Assembly (NCBI GenBank): GCA_021779935.1
Contig: JAJXZT010000040.1
Coordinates: 186,001 to 250,000 of the forward strand
Reading direction: 5' to 3'
From: Acidobacteriota bacterium
GTDB lineage: Bacteria > Acidobacteriota > Terriglobia > Terriglobales > Acidobacteriaceae
Length of the DNA stretch: 64,000 nt
Under the pieces are notes generated by a model. The model ran no database searches. It was not told where the DNA came from and saw only the letters and a program-made list of their open reading frames with translations. Shown piece by piece: positions 1 to 8,006 of the stretch (positions are counted from its first letter, which is position 1; the number at the start of each line of letters is the position of its first letter). The position numbers and the translations under genes were made by a program.

Positions 1-117
1 CTTCTCCAGTACGACACTCGCATCGCTGCCACCGTTCGATTCCTTGGCTGGATCGGGATGATCGCCACCACCTGTTGGTTTGCACTTCGCACCTGGCGGA
101 CATCTTCAGAGCTGTAA
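1..117 (+). CDS. C-terminal end of a membrane protein (partial)
   Basis: Frame 1 is open from the window edge for 38 codons to a TAA at 115-117. The visible tail has a hydrophobic helix beginning around VRFLGWIGMIATTCWFAL and ends in a short, partly basic stretch, which looks like the last transmembrane helix and cytoplasmic tail of an integral membrane protein. The gene converges on the caspase-like gene, whose stop lies 15 bases further on. The start is outside the window, so the family cannot be named. The short length makes this a tentative call. Confidence 0.45.
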   Translation, partial: LLQYDTRIAATVRFLGWIGMIATTCWFALRTWRTSSEL

Positions 118-132
118 TCATCCGGGATGGAA

Positions 133-1353
133 TTACGGTCTGAGCGGATTCTCGCTCTCCCGCTTCACCAGTTCCGTATATTCCTGCTTCAATTTCGTGT
201 CGTGGGACTCATTCAGGTCATGCGCCAGAACCACACTCTTCACCAAGCGCGCGAATCGCAGCACCTTGGCATCCCACAATTCGTCGCGTCCGAATTTCCG
301 CCGCCCTTTTCCATTGAGTATGTCAAAGGCCTCCAGCGGACTCCGGTCGCCCGAAAACTTCAGTTCCGCTGCCAGCGCCTCCAGCGCCGCCCGTTGCGCC
401 GGCGTCGCCCATCGCAGCACAAGCGAGAAACTCTGCGCGAAGGTCACTACATCCGCGGTGTTTACAAATCGCCGCAGAAATACATCGGATGTATCCACCG
501 GCGTGTCGATTGAATCGTCATGTATCAATGTATAAGCGAAGGCTTCATCCATTCCGACCTTGCCGTCGTGGTTGTAATCCGCGCCGGTCACCGGGTTTCC
601 CATGCGGTCCACACCCGTCAGCGCGGCAAAAAAGTAGGTTGTAAAGTCGTGATAGTTGGCCTCATTCACTTCCGCCGTGCACCCTGCCGCGGGCCACTCT
701 GCAATGCTCGCGAAAAAGGCCGCAATGGGCCTGTCTTCAAACTCACCCTTCGGGTCCGCGTTTTTGAACAGTATGTTGCCGAACCCTCCCGAAAAGCACT
801 GCACCATCACCAGCGTTAACGGCGTCTCTTTTGGAAACTGATCGATCTCCGTCGCCAGGTCTTTCACCGTCAGACGTTGGTTCCCCCATAGACCAAACCA
901 GTTGTTATCAAAATCCCGACGCCTCCCCGGATCTCCATGCCCCGTGAAGTAGAGCAGAGTCGGAGTGGCTGCCTGCTTTTTATCACTCGCCAATGCTTCC
1001 AGTTCTGCACGAACCTCGCTCTCCGTGGAAGGCCCATCGATCTGTGGCAGGTTCGGTGTCCGAAATCTCGGTGTCTCCTTCTTGTCTCCCGGCTCCACGT
1101 ACACAACCGTGGCTGAATCTGCCTTGCCATCCGCGAAAAGCACGCGCCGAGGCGTCCCGTGTGGGAGGATGTGGTCGACATAGCGAACATTGCTCTCGAT
1201 GCCCACCTCGTTCATCATCCTGTTTGGCCCTCCACCCACGATCAGCGTGCGAAGGGTTGTGCCCGGTTGCGCCAGTCCCGAAGCAGGGAAAAAGAAGAAT
1301 ATCGCGGCGGCCAAGGTCAGCGTTGCCGGCCGCATGCTGTCACGGAGAGTCAT
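133..1353 (-). CDS. Secreted caspase-fold (C13/C14-like) peptidase with EF-hand loop
   Basis: A 406-residue protein with an N-terminal signal peptide (hydrophobic residues about 11-27, cleavage after the Ala-Gln near 28-29). Two segments fit a caspase/legumain-type catalytic dyad: a hydrophobic strand leading into FTGHGD (His139) and a strand leading into MVQCFSGGF (Cys186). A canonical EF-hand loop lies at about 259-270 (D-x-N-x-D-G-x-x-x-x-x-E) and suggests calcium binding. It is likely periplasmic or extracellular. The substrate is unknown, and no obvious partner is adjacent. The family is inferred from motif pattern rather than from a recognised orthologue, so a non-peptidase caspase-fold role remains possible. 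Confidence 0.7.
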   Translation of the reverse strand: MTLRDSMRPATLTLAAAIFFFFPASGLAQPGTTLRTLIVGGGPNRMMNEVGIESNVRYVDHILPHGTPRRVLFADGKADSATVVYVEPGDKKETPRFRTPNLPQIDGPSTESEVRAELEALASDKKQAATPTLLYFTGHGDPGRRRDFDNNWFGLWGNQRLTVKDLATEIDQFPKETPLTLVMVQCFSGGFGNILFKNADPKGEFEDRPIAAFFASIAEWPAAGCTAEVNEANYHDFTTYFFAALTGVDRMGNPVTGADYNHDGKVGMDEAFAYTLIHDDSIDTPVDTSDVFLRRFVNTADVVTFAQSFSLVLRWATPAQRAALEALAAELKFSGDRSPLEAFDILNGKGRRKFGRDELWDAKVLRFARLVKSVVLAHDLNESHDTKLKQEYTELVKRESENPLRP

Positions 1354-1517
1354 CTGAGATCCTTTTGTGAATGGGCGTGTCGCTTATATTGACGCACATG
1401 CCGGAAAAAAGCTCGCAGCATTTTCACCATTCCCGCTCCTGCATCCATCGTCAATATCCTTCGCTCACCACGTCGGGCATCGGCGATAATGTTCTCACGC
1501 CCTTCGAAAGAGGAATC

Positions 1518-2018
1518 ATGCAGACCGCCGACAATGTCTTCCGCATTCTTGCCGCGAACCTCCACACCATCGTCGAGCAGGTGGAACCGACTCTGCGCAA
1601 CTTGACGGAGGAGCAGGCCGCCGCGCCCGTCACTCCCGGCAACTGGTCTCCCAAGCAATGCATCGGACACCTGATCGACTCTGCGTGCAATAATCACGCG
1701 CGTTTTGTGCGCGCCCAGTTGGAAGGCAGTTTCAGCGGCTCAAGTTATGACGGCGATGGCTGGGTTCGTATCGGCAATTCTCAATCGGCTCCGTGGCCGC
1801 TCCTTATTGATCTCTGGTCAACCTATAACCTCTATCTCGCGCACATTTTTCGCCACATTCCCGCCGATGCTGCCGAATTGCAGTGCACGATCGGCAACGC
1901 CCCCGCGATCCCGCTCTCTCACCTCGCCGAGGAATATTTCCTGCACCTCGTTCACCATCTCGTCGGCATTGGCATCGTCGAAGAGGACACATATCCGCCC
2001 TACCAACCGCTCTTCTGA
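1518..2018 (+). CDS. DinB-family (DinB_2) putative metal-dependent protein
   Basis: A 166-residue four-helix DinB-like protein. The family's metal-ligand histidines are visible as His51 in the IGHLIDSACNNH segment and the His143-x3-His147 pair (LHLVHH). The family includes thiol-dependent transferases (bacillithiol S-transferase relatives), but most members have no assigned reaction. An open frame extends upstream to 1371, but the ATG at 1518 is preferred. It is preceded by a purine-rich GAAAGAGGA ribosome-binding site, and the upstream extension is poorly protein-like. It stands alone, divergent from the peptidase gene and converging on the dehydrogenase gene. Confidence 0.8.
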   Translation: MQTADNVFRILAANLHTIVEQVEPTLRNLTEEQAAAPVTPGNWSPKQCIGHLIDSACNNHARFVRAQLEGSFSGSSYDGDGWVRIGNSQSAPWPLLIDLWSTYNLYLAHIFRHIPADAAELQCTIGNAPAIPLSHLAEEYFLHLVHHLVGIGIVEEDTYPPYQPLF

Positions 2019-2078
2019 ACGCACATGACGTCGTGCGTTAGTTCGCTTCCGATGTAAGCGAAATCATCTCTGCAAGCT

Positions 2079-2107
2079 CAAAAAGAAGACCGGCATTCAC
2101 GCCGGTC
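2079..2107 (-). terminator. Rho-independent terminator after the 2-hydroxyacid dehydrogenase
   Basis: A perfect 7-bp stem GACCGGC/GCCGGTC (2088-2094 with 2101-2107) with a 6-base loop. Read on the minus strand it is followed by a T-rich tail at 2087-2079. It lies 24 bases beyond the dehydrogenase stop. Confidence 0.75.
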
Positions 2108-2130
2108 TCCATGACTGTTATGCGCTTTCG

Positions 2131-3246
2131 TTACTCTTCGCAGAAAGCTTCCTTGTTCACCACGTACGGCATTTTTGAACAGTCGCCACCGTAATTCTTC
2201 TCCAGCATGTCGATCAACCCCTGTGCGCAGCGGCCTGCCATGCCGACATTTGGATCGGTGGAGAGTCTCGTCGCCGTTCCACCGCTCGCGAAATGATGAA
2301 ACAGCCTGCAGCGGTCTTCAATCGCCGGATCGCGCAGCGGTGACTCCGGCTGCAGCGGCTCTTTCTCAAAGACATCGAGCGCCGCGCCCGCAATCCAATG
2401 CTCCTTCAAAGCCTTGTAGAGAGCCCTCTCATCCACCACCGGCCCGCGCGCCGTATTGACCAGATACGCCGAGCGCTTCATCATCGCCAGCGTCGTTTCG
2501 TTGATGAGGTGATAGGTTGTCGCTTTCGATTCGCCCTCGCGCAGCAGCGGAACGTGCAGACTCACGTAATCCGCCTGCTGCAAACACTCCTCCAGGGACG
2601 CGTACTTGATCCAATTCCTTTCGACGCTTACTCCGTGCCGTTGCTTGTAGTCGAGAAACTCCTGGATCTTATCGATGAATGCCTGGTTTCGGAACGCAGT
2701 GTCGTAGCAGAGGATGTTCATGTCGAAGCCGACGCACTTGCGTATGAACGCCTGTCCGATGCGTCCGGTGCCGATCACAGCCACTGTCTTGCCCGTAACC
2801 TCGTCTCCCAGGAAAGGCAGGAACGGATGCCACGATCCCCACTTAAAATCGCGCACCTGACGTTCGCTCGGCCACAGCTTTCGGCTCACATCAAGCATCA
2901 TCGCGAAGGCGAATTCCGCGGTCGCGTCCGTCAGAACGTCCGCCGTGTTCGTGAAGGGAACCTTGTAACGGTTCGCATCGTTACGATTGATATTGTCGAA
3001 TCCAACCGCAAGCTGCGCCACACCCTTCAGCGTCCCCTTGCCCGCCTCGAAAATCTCCGCATCGATCTGATCGCGCAGCGTCGTGATTAATCCATCGACA
3101 CCGCTCTTCACTTTCTCGATCACCAGGCTCTTCGGAGGCGCGTCCGGCCCTGGATAGATTTCAATTTCATAGCCGCGCTTCCGCAGCAACCCTATGCTCT
3201 CCCCGATGTCGCACGTAGCGAACACGCGGAACCGTTTGCTTTCCAT
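2131..3246 (-). CDS. D-isomer-specific 2-hydroxyacid dehydrogenase
   Basis: 371 residues, NAD(P)-dependent oxidoreductase of 2-oxoacids/D-2-hydroxyacids. The nucleotide-binding Rossmann signature GTGRIG is at 159-164. Family catalytic residues are visible as Arg267 (NTARGP), Glu296 (FEKEP) and a His at 317/318. The segment NTADVLTDATAEFAF resembles glyoxylate/hydroxypyruvate reductases. The protein is about 40 residues longer than typical family members. The extra length is mainly an insertion after the Rossmann glycines (around 185-215) and an acidic/Cys-containing C-terminus. The usual P-H before the catalytic His is replaced by F-H-H, so substrate cannot be assigned. Single gene with its own terminator. 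Confidence 0.88.
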   Translation of the reverse strand: MESKRFRVFATCDIGESIGLLRKRGYEIEIYPGPDAPPKSLVIEKVKSGVDGLITTLRDQIDAEIFEAGKGTLKGVAQLAVGFDNINRNDANRYKVPFTNTADVLTDATAEFAFAMMLDVSRKLWPSERQVRDFKWGSWHPFLPFLGDEVTGKTVAVIGTGRIGQAFIRKCVGFDMNILCYDTAFRNQAFIDKIQEFLDYKQRHGVSVERNWIKYASLEECLQQADYVSLHVPLLREGESKATTYHLINETTLAMMKRSAYLVNTARGPVVDERALYKALKEHWIAGAALDVFEKEPLQPESPLRDPAIEDRCRLFHHFASGGTATRLSTDPNVGMAGRCAQGLIDMLEKNYGGDCSKMPYVVNKEAFCEE

Positions 3247-3331
3247 TTGTTTGATCCCTCTCTGATTTTCTCACCGCCGCGAAGTTCTCCACCCGTCCCT
3301 CCGCGACACCACCCACCACACATCGCATCGC

Positions 3332-3359
3332 AAAAGAAGGCCCGCTCATGGGCGGGCCT
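3332..3359 (-). terminator. Rho-independent terminator after the aminotransferase
   Basis: An 8-bp perfect stem AGGCCCGC/GCGGGCCT with a 6-base loop at 3338-3359. On the minus strand it is followed by TTCTTTT. It is 26 bases past the aminotransferase stop and 85 bases before the next minus-strand start. Confidence 0.85.
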
Positions 3360-3385
3360 GATCTGCGGAGCTTACCGCTACAATT

Positions 3386-4576
3386 CTACAACCGTTTGCC
3401 GACCCATTCTTCCACGCGATCCAACGCCTTCGCGATGTTCTCGATTGAGTTTGCAATGCTGAACCGGAGGTAGCCTTCGCCGAACGCTCCGAAAGCCGTG
3501 CCGGAAAGCGCCGCCACGCCTGCTTCGTTTAGAAGTGCGTCGGCCAGCTTCTTTGACTGCCAACCCGTCTTCGTAATGTTCGGGAACATATAGAACGCGC
3601 CCTTCGGCACCCTGCAACTGAAACCCTTGATCTTATTGACCCGCTCCGCGAAGTAGTCGCGGCGCTTCACGAACTCGACGTTCATCCGGTCAACCGAGCT
3701 CTGGTCGCCGCGGATCGCCTCGATGCCGGCCATCTGCGAGAAGCTCGCCGTACACGAATTCGAGTTTGTCTGGAGGCGGGCAATGTGCTGAGCGAGATCG
3801 GCGCGCATCACGCCGAAACCCATCCGCCATCCGGTCATCGCCCATGTCTTCGAGAATCCATCCAGAATGATCGTGCGCTCGCGCATATCTTCAATCGATG
3901 CAATCGAGTGATGCGCTCCTTCAAAGATCAGCCGGCTGTAGATCTCATCGGAGAGCACAGTGATATCGCGATCGCCAATGGCTGCCGCAATATCATCGAT
4001 GTCCTTCTTGGTCAGGACGCCGCCAGTTGGATTCTGCGGCGAGTTGATGATGATCAATTTTGTCTTGTCGTTGATCAGGCTCGCCAGTTCGTTGACATCG
4101 AAGCGGAAATCCCGCTCTTCGCGTAAACGGATCGGCACGGCTTTTCCGCCGAGGAAATTGATCATCGACTCATAGATGGGGAAGCCAGGGTTCGGGTAGA
4201 TGACTTCATCACCCTCCTCCACCAGCGCCAGCATGGTAAAGAAGATGATTGGCTTACCGCCCGGTACTACCACGACTTCTTCCGGCTTTACCTTGATACC
4301 GCGAGTACGGCTCACTTCGTCGGCGATGGTCTGCCGGAGCTCCGGCAATCCGGCCGATGGACCGTAGTGCGTAAATCCCTTGTGCAGTGCATCCACCGCC
4401 GCTTCCACGATATTTGCGGGGGTATCGAAATCGGGCTCACCGATCTCCAGATGCACAATGTCTCTGCCCTGTGCCTCCAGGGCGCGCGCCTTCACCAGCA
4501 CTTCGAAGGCAGTTTCCGTACCCAGCCGCGACATACGCTTGGCCAGACGCAGTTCTGTTTGTGTAGCTCGGCTCAT
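3386..4576 (-). CDS. Class I/II PLP-dependent aminotransferase (aspartate aminotransferase-like)
   Basis: 396 residues from the preferred ATG at 4576; a GTG 27 codons upstream is also in frame. Fold-type I aminotransferase transferring amino groups between amino acids and 2-oxoacids via pyridoxal phosphate. Visible signatures are the substrate/cofactor residues around INSPQNPTGG (Asn182), the Asp210-x-x-Tyr213 pair (LSDEIYSR) and the Schiff-base lysine Lys243 in LDGFSKTWAMTGWR. The pattern fits the AspC/AatA-type branch used for aspartate or alanine-type amino acids. Donor specificity cannot be read from sequence. It is monocistronic, with a hairpin terminator downstream. Confidence 0.9.
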   Translation of the reverse strand: MSRATQTELRLAKRMSRLGTETAFEVLVKARALEAQGRDIVHLEIGEPDFDTPANIVEAAVDALHKGFTHYGPSAGLPELRQTIADEVSRTRGIKVKPEEVVVVPGGKPIIFFTMLALVEEGDEVIYPNPGFPIYESMINFLGGKAVPIRLREERDFRFDVNELASLINDKTKLIIINSPQNPTGGVLTKKDIDDIAAAIGDRDITVLSDEIYSRLIFEGAHHSIASIEDMRERTIILDGFSKTWAMTGWRMGFGVMRADLAQHIARLQTNSNSCTASFSQMAGIEAIRGDQSSVDRMNVEFVKRRDYFAERVNKIKGFSCRVPKGAFYMFPNITKTGWQSKKLADALLNEAGVAALSGTAFGAFGEGYLRFSIANSIENIAKALDRVEEWVGKRL

Positions 4577-4785
4577 ATGAGTTCTCACAGCCTCGAACGA
4601 GGCAAGTAGTTCGTCTGATACGCCGCCAGAATGGGCAGGTGCCCCGTGGGTGTCCACTGGAGCCGGACTGAGCGGCAGAAGAACTAGCCATTGTACACGG
4701 CGGGATTGATTGTCAGCGCAAGAGAATTTCCTGGCAGTGACTCAGGATGGTCATCCGTGTGATGGATGCCACTGTTCCCCGAATG

Positions 4786-4810
4786 AAAAACGCCCGGACA
4801 TTGCCGGGCG
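4786..4810 (-). terminator. Rho-independent terminator after the GT2 gene
   Basis: A 7-bp stem CGCCCGG/CCGGGCG with a 6-base loop at 4791-4810. On the minus strand it is followed by TTTTTC. It lies 20 bases past the glycosyltransferase stop. Confidence 0.85.
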
Positions 4811-4830
4811 CATTTGCGGTTCTTAATCCG

Positions 4831-5811
4831 CTATTCGTGGATTTCCGACTCTTCGCCCTCTTCGCTGCGGATGACCTTGGCGACACGATAGGGCATGCCG
4901 CTGGTGGGCTCGTGGAAGTGGCGCACCTGGAGGTCGCCGAGCAATCCCAGAGCGAGCAGTTGCACGCCGGCCATGATCAGTACCGCCGAGAACATCAGCA
5001 GCGGGCCGTGCTCGGTCATGACGTGCGTGCCGTGGAGGAGCTTGTCCACGGCGAGCCAGACCGCAATCATCATGCCGCTGAACATTCCCGCCATGCCGAG
5101 ACCGCCGAAGAAGTGCAGCGGCTTCATCATGTACTTGAGCAGGAAGCGGATCGTGATCAAGTCGAAAAACACGCGGAAAGTGCGCGAAATTCCGTAGTGC
5201 GATGCGCCTTGCGGTCGCACGATGTTCTTGATGGGAATCTCGCAGATGGTGGCGCCGTACCAGGAGGCCAGTGCCGGGATAAAGCGGTGGAGTTCGCCGT
5301 AGAGAGGCACCTGGTCGAGCAGGTCCCGGCGATACGCCTTGTAGGTCGTCCCGAAGTCGTGGAGGTCTACCCCGCTCAGCTTGGACATCAGCCAGTTGGC
5401 GACGCGCGAGGGGATGCGTCGCATGACCAGGTTGTCCACCCGTTCCTTGCGCCATCCGCTGACGATGTCGTAGCCCTCCTGCAACTTCCCGATGAAGGCA
5501 GGGATGTCATAGGGGTCGTGCTGAAGGTCGCCGTCCATGGCGATGACGAACTCGCCCTCGGCGTGATCGAAACCGGCCGCCAGGGCGGGCGTCTGGCCAA
5601 AGTTCCGTCGCAGTTTGATCACGACTACCCGGCTATCCACCGAGGCAATCTGCTGCAGCAGGGGGAACGTCATGTCCCGGCTGCCGTCGTCAACGAAGAC
5701 CAGTTCGAAGCTCTCGCCGTTGGCTTCCATGACGGCCTTCAGGCGGTCATAGAGCTCGGTGACGCTCTCCTGCTCGTTGTGAAACGGAACGACAATGGAG
5801 TACTTAGGCAC
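4831..5811 (-). CDS. Membrane-anchored GT2 glycosyltransferase (DPM1/GtrB/ArnC-like)
   Basis: 326 residues from a GTG at 5811; a TTG 13 codons upstream is an alternative start. The N-terminal GT-A domain shows SIVVPFHNE, the nucleotide-binding DDGS (41-44) and the DxD metal/UDP site (AMDGDLQHDP, Asp93/Asp95). The C-terminal third has two predicted transmembrane helices (MAGMFSGMMIAVWLAV and LLMFSAVLIMAGVQLLALGL) typical of polyprenyl-phosphate sugar transferases such as GtrB, ArnC and dolichol-phosphate mannose synthase. Likely role: transferring a sugar to undecaprenyl phosphate at the inner membrane for envelope glycan modification. No partner flippase or arabinose/glucose pathway genes are adjacent, so the sugar is unknown. 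Confidence 0.88.
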   Translation of the reverse strand: MPKYSIVVPFHNEQESVTELYDRLKAVMEANGESFELVFVDDGSRDMTFPLLQQIASVDSRVVVIKLRRNFGQTPALAAGFDHAEGEFVIAMDGDLQHDPYDIPAFIGKLQEGYDIVSGWRKERVDNLVMRRIPSRVANWLMSKLSGVDLHDFGTTYKAYRRDLLDQVPLYGELHRFIPALASWYGATICEIPIKNIVRPQGASHYGISRTFRVFFDLITIRFLLKYMMKPLHFFGGLGMAGMFSGMMIAVWLAVDKLLHGTHVMTEHGPLLMFSAVLIMAGVQLLALGLLGDLQVRHFHEPTSGMPYRVAKVIRSEEGEESEIHE

Positions 5812-5848
5812 GGATTTTATTATACCGGGAGTGAGCTCCTGAACGCAC

Positions 5849-5876
5849 AAAACAGGCGTGCCTCTCGTGGCACGCC
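5849..5876 (-). terminator. Rho-independent terminator after the 73-aa membrane protein
   Basis: A perfect 8-bp stem GGCGTGCC/GGCACGCC with a 6-base loop at 5855-5876. The minus-strand tail is TGTTTTG. It lies between the small membrane protein gene and the glycosyltransferase. Confidence 0.8.
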
Positions 5877-5895
5877 CGTCGAGTCCCGGTTGATG

Positions 5896-6117
5896 CTATT
5901 TTTCGGCCTTCTGGCCCATTCGAGCGTTGGCCGCCGCGCACGCCTCATTGGCAATGGCGACCAGAAGAAACACCGCGCCAGCGAACAAGAATGCTCGTGG
6001 AGCAACTTGCCCCAGCGAAAGCTTCGAGACCATCATTAAACCCTTGTCGAGGATCCCAATTACCAGCAGAACCAGACCGATTACGAAGGACCACCGCGTG
6101 AGCTGTGTACAACCCAT
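5896..6117 (-). CDS. Small two-helix membrane protein of unknown function
   Basis: 73 residues. Two hydrophobic segments (about 10-26 and 42-59) are separated by a short basic-containing loop, with a hydrophilic C-terminus ending QKAEK. The start is well supported by a near-perfect ribosome-binding site, AAGGAGGA, placed immediately upstream (6121-6128), and a terminator follows. These two signals mark it as a real gene despite its size. No family is recognised. Upstream lies a long AT-rich non-coding block that probably carries its promoter. Confidence 0.7.
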   Translation of the reverse strand: MGCTQLTRWSFVIGLVLLVIGILDKGLMMVSKLSLGQVAPRAFLFAGAVFLLVAIANEACAAANARMGQKAEK

Positions 6118-6789
6118 GTTTCCTCCTTAGATGTTTTCAGTGATTTCGTCCGGCGGGAGGAAAGCATATACCTACACGGCACGGGATCAAGAGGAAATCG
6201 TGTATCACAACGACAGGGTTACCCCCCACCCCCCTATTTTTAAATACTTTGTTTTCTAATATTTAGCGACAATTTCCGTAAATATCACTAAACAAAGGGG
6301 TTAACGACCGGTGCGAGGTCCTGGGTATTCGGCATCCGAGAGTCGCGAAAAGCCAGCCACAAGCGGCAAGCCAAAATCGAAAACAAAAGCCGTCGGTCGT
6401 TGGTCGTCAGTGGCCGACAAAAGGAAAAAGCCCGCACGCGGCGGGCTCTGGTCCTTTGTCTCTCTATATCTAGTGTGACATACGGGAGGGGTGAAAAGGG
6501 ACATCGAATTTGAAACTCTATTTGCTTTGGAATGAAATAGCTGGGGGAAATGTGTGACCTAAAACATCTTGACGTGTGATGAATCAAGTTTCGAAGGTGT
6601 CGGAGGTGTCCGAGGTTTCAGAAGCGAAGGATCAACACAGAGGGCACGGAGGGACACGGAGGAAAGAGTGTTGCTACCCACGTTATCGGCCAAAAGAAGG
6701 CGCGAACGTGAGGCACCCGAGTTACTTCTCCGTGATGACTTTTCGTTCTCCTCTTAACCACCTTTCCTCCTCTTCCCTTCCTGCTTACA
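6118..6789. other. 672-base non-coding region
   Basis: No convincing protein gene. It contains a strongly AT-rich block at about 6225-6300, including C and G runs that partly mirror each other, in front of the 73-aa membrane protein gene. It also contains an orphan minus-strand terminator (6421-6447) and a low-complexity purine-rich stretch at 6590-6665 with imperfect repeats of GGTGTC and of GGCACGGAGG/GACACGGAGG. Open frames here have no start signal, domain or typical codon use. Confidence 0.6.
6421..6447 (-). terminator. Orphan Rho-independent terminator
   Basis: A 7-bp perfect stem AGCCCGC/GCGGGCT with a 5-base loop (6429-6447), followed on the minus strand by TTTTTCCTTTTG. No recognisable gene precedes it on that strand within about 340 bases. 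It may therefore end a small RNA or an unrecognised short transcript. Confidence 0.7.
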
Positions 6790-7623
6790 ATGCTCTCAAT
6801 GGATATCTTTGAAGAGATCGTGGCGTTGCGGCGTTCGGGACGGAAGGGCGCGGTGGCGACCATCACCAGCGTGCGCGGGTCGATTCCCTCGTTCCAGACG
6901 GCGAAGATGCTGGTGCGCGATGATGGGTCCATCCTCGGCACCATCGGCGGCGGATGCGTGGAGGCCGAGGTTTGGCAGGCGGCGCGCGAAGTGATGGAAC
7001 AGGAAAAGCCGCGCACGATGACCTTTAACCTCAACAACAATCCCGGATATGACACCGGCCTGGTTTGCGGCGGGACGCTGGAGGTGTTTATCGAACCCGT
7101 ACTGCCTCCCTCGGAGCTTTATCTTTTCGGCGCGGGACACGTCTCGCTGAACGTCTGCAAGGTGGCACAGTTGGCGGGGTTCAACGTGCACGTGGTGGAC
7201 GACCGCGAGGCCTATGCAAGCCGCGAACGCTTCCCCGAGGCCGAGGTGATCGCCGGGGATTTCGACGAGGTGCTGACACGGTTGGCGCTGCCGGAGGGTG
7301 CATACGTGGTGATAGTGACGCGCGGCCACAGGGACGACATGCGCGTGTTGCGCTGGGCGGTGGAGACGCAGGCACGCTATATAGGGATGATCGGCTCGCG
7401 TCGGAAGGTGCTGACGACCTACAAAGAGCTGGAAAAAGAAGGCGTGGCGGCGGAGAAGTTCGAGCGGGTGAACGCGCCGGTGGGGTTGGAGATTGGGGCG
7501 GTGACGCCGGAAGAAATTGCAGTGGCGATTGTGGCCGAGATGATTGCGGTGCGGCGGAAGGTGGACGTCTCGCAACTCTCGAAGAAGTACGAGCAGAAGG
7601 CGTCGCCGGTGGAGCCCGCCTGA
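6790..7623 (+). CDS. xdhC: XdhC/CoxF-family molybdenum-enzyme maturation protein
   Basis: 277 residues. The N-terminal XdhC_CoxI domain contains the hallmark GTIGGGCVEAEV. The C-terminal Rossmann-like XdhC_C domain begins LYLFGAGHVS and contains VTRGHRDD and YIGMIGSRRK. Family members insert or sulfurate the molybdenum cofactor of xanthine dehydrogenase or CO dehydrogenase-type hydroxylases. Gene context supports this: a MocA/MobA-like nucleotidyltransferase follows 0.4 kb downstream on the same strand. The large/medium/small hydroxylase subunits are not in this window. An in-frame ATG at 6799 is an alternative start; no strong ribosome-binding site separates the two. Confidence 0.9.
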   Translation: MLSMDIFEEIVALRRSGRKGAVATITSVRGSIPSFQTAKMLVRDDGSILGTIGGGCVEAEVWQAAREVMEQEKPRTMTFNLNNNPGYDTGLVCGGTLEVFIEPVLPPSELYLFGAGHVSLNVCKVAQLAGFNVHVVDDREAYASRERFPEAEVIAGDFDEVLTRLALPEGAYVVIVTRGHRDDMRVLRWAVETQARYIGMIGSRRKVLTTYKELEKEGVAAEKFERVNAPVGLEIGAVTPEEIAVAIVAEMIAVRRKVDVSQLSKKYEQKASPVEPA

Positions 7624-7630
7624 CGGACGG

Positions 7631-7771
7631 CTAGAGGCGGTCGTGGTAGCGCAGGCGGCAATTGGTGCATCGAAACGGATAAATATTGCTGCGCCAGCTT
7701 CGAATCAAGTCCCGCAATCCCCGGCGCACGCGAACAGCTTTGTGTTCAAAACATCTTGGACACCGGTACAT
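7631..7771 (-). CDS. 46-residue zinc-ribbon protein
   Basis: A very small protein beginning MYRCPRCF with a second knuckle FRCTNCRLRYHDRL. The two CxxC pairs are about 28 residues apart with a basic arginine-rich linker, which is the form of a rubredoxin-like/zinc-ribbon fold binding one zinc. An upstream in-frame ATG exists, but GGGAGAGA directly before the ATG at 7771 decides the start. It lies on the opposite strand between xdhC and the MocA-like gene, with its stop 7 bases from the xdhC stop. No function can be assigned. Confidence 0.65.
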   Translation of the reverse strand: MYRCPRCFEHKAVRVRRGLRDLIRSWRSNIYPFRCTNCRLRYHDRL

Positions 7772-8006
7772 CTTCTCTCCCATCCTGTCTGCTCCGCAGA
7801 GGGTAGCCCCGAACAACATCGAACGTTGGGTTATGAAAACACAAAATCGCTTCCGATGGAATTGATAAGTATGGAAATAGCTGGCGGAATCAACCGCAAG
7901 GGACGTTGAGCAAGTTCCAGGACAGCGTCCTGTTTGCGGATTGGCACGAGGGCGACTGCAGAGACGAGTTCGTGACTCGCGCCCCGCTTCTTGCTATGGT
8001 TAGGAC

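Noticed and set aside
4747-6039. Long plus-strand open frame opposite the GT2 gene
   Set aside because: An antisense shadow of a well-supported glycosyltransferase; high-GC codon use opens this frame, and its sequence has no domain.
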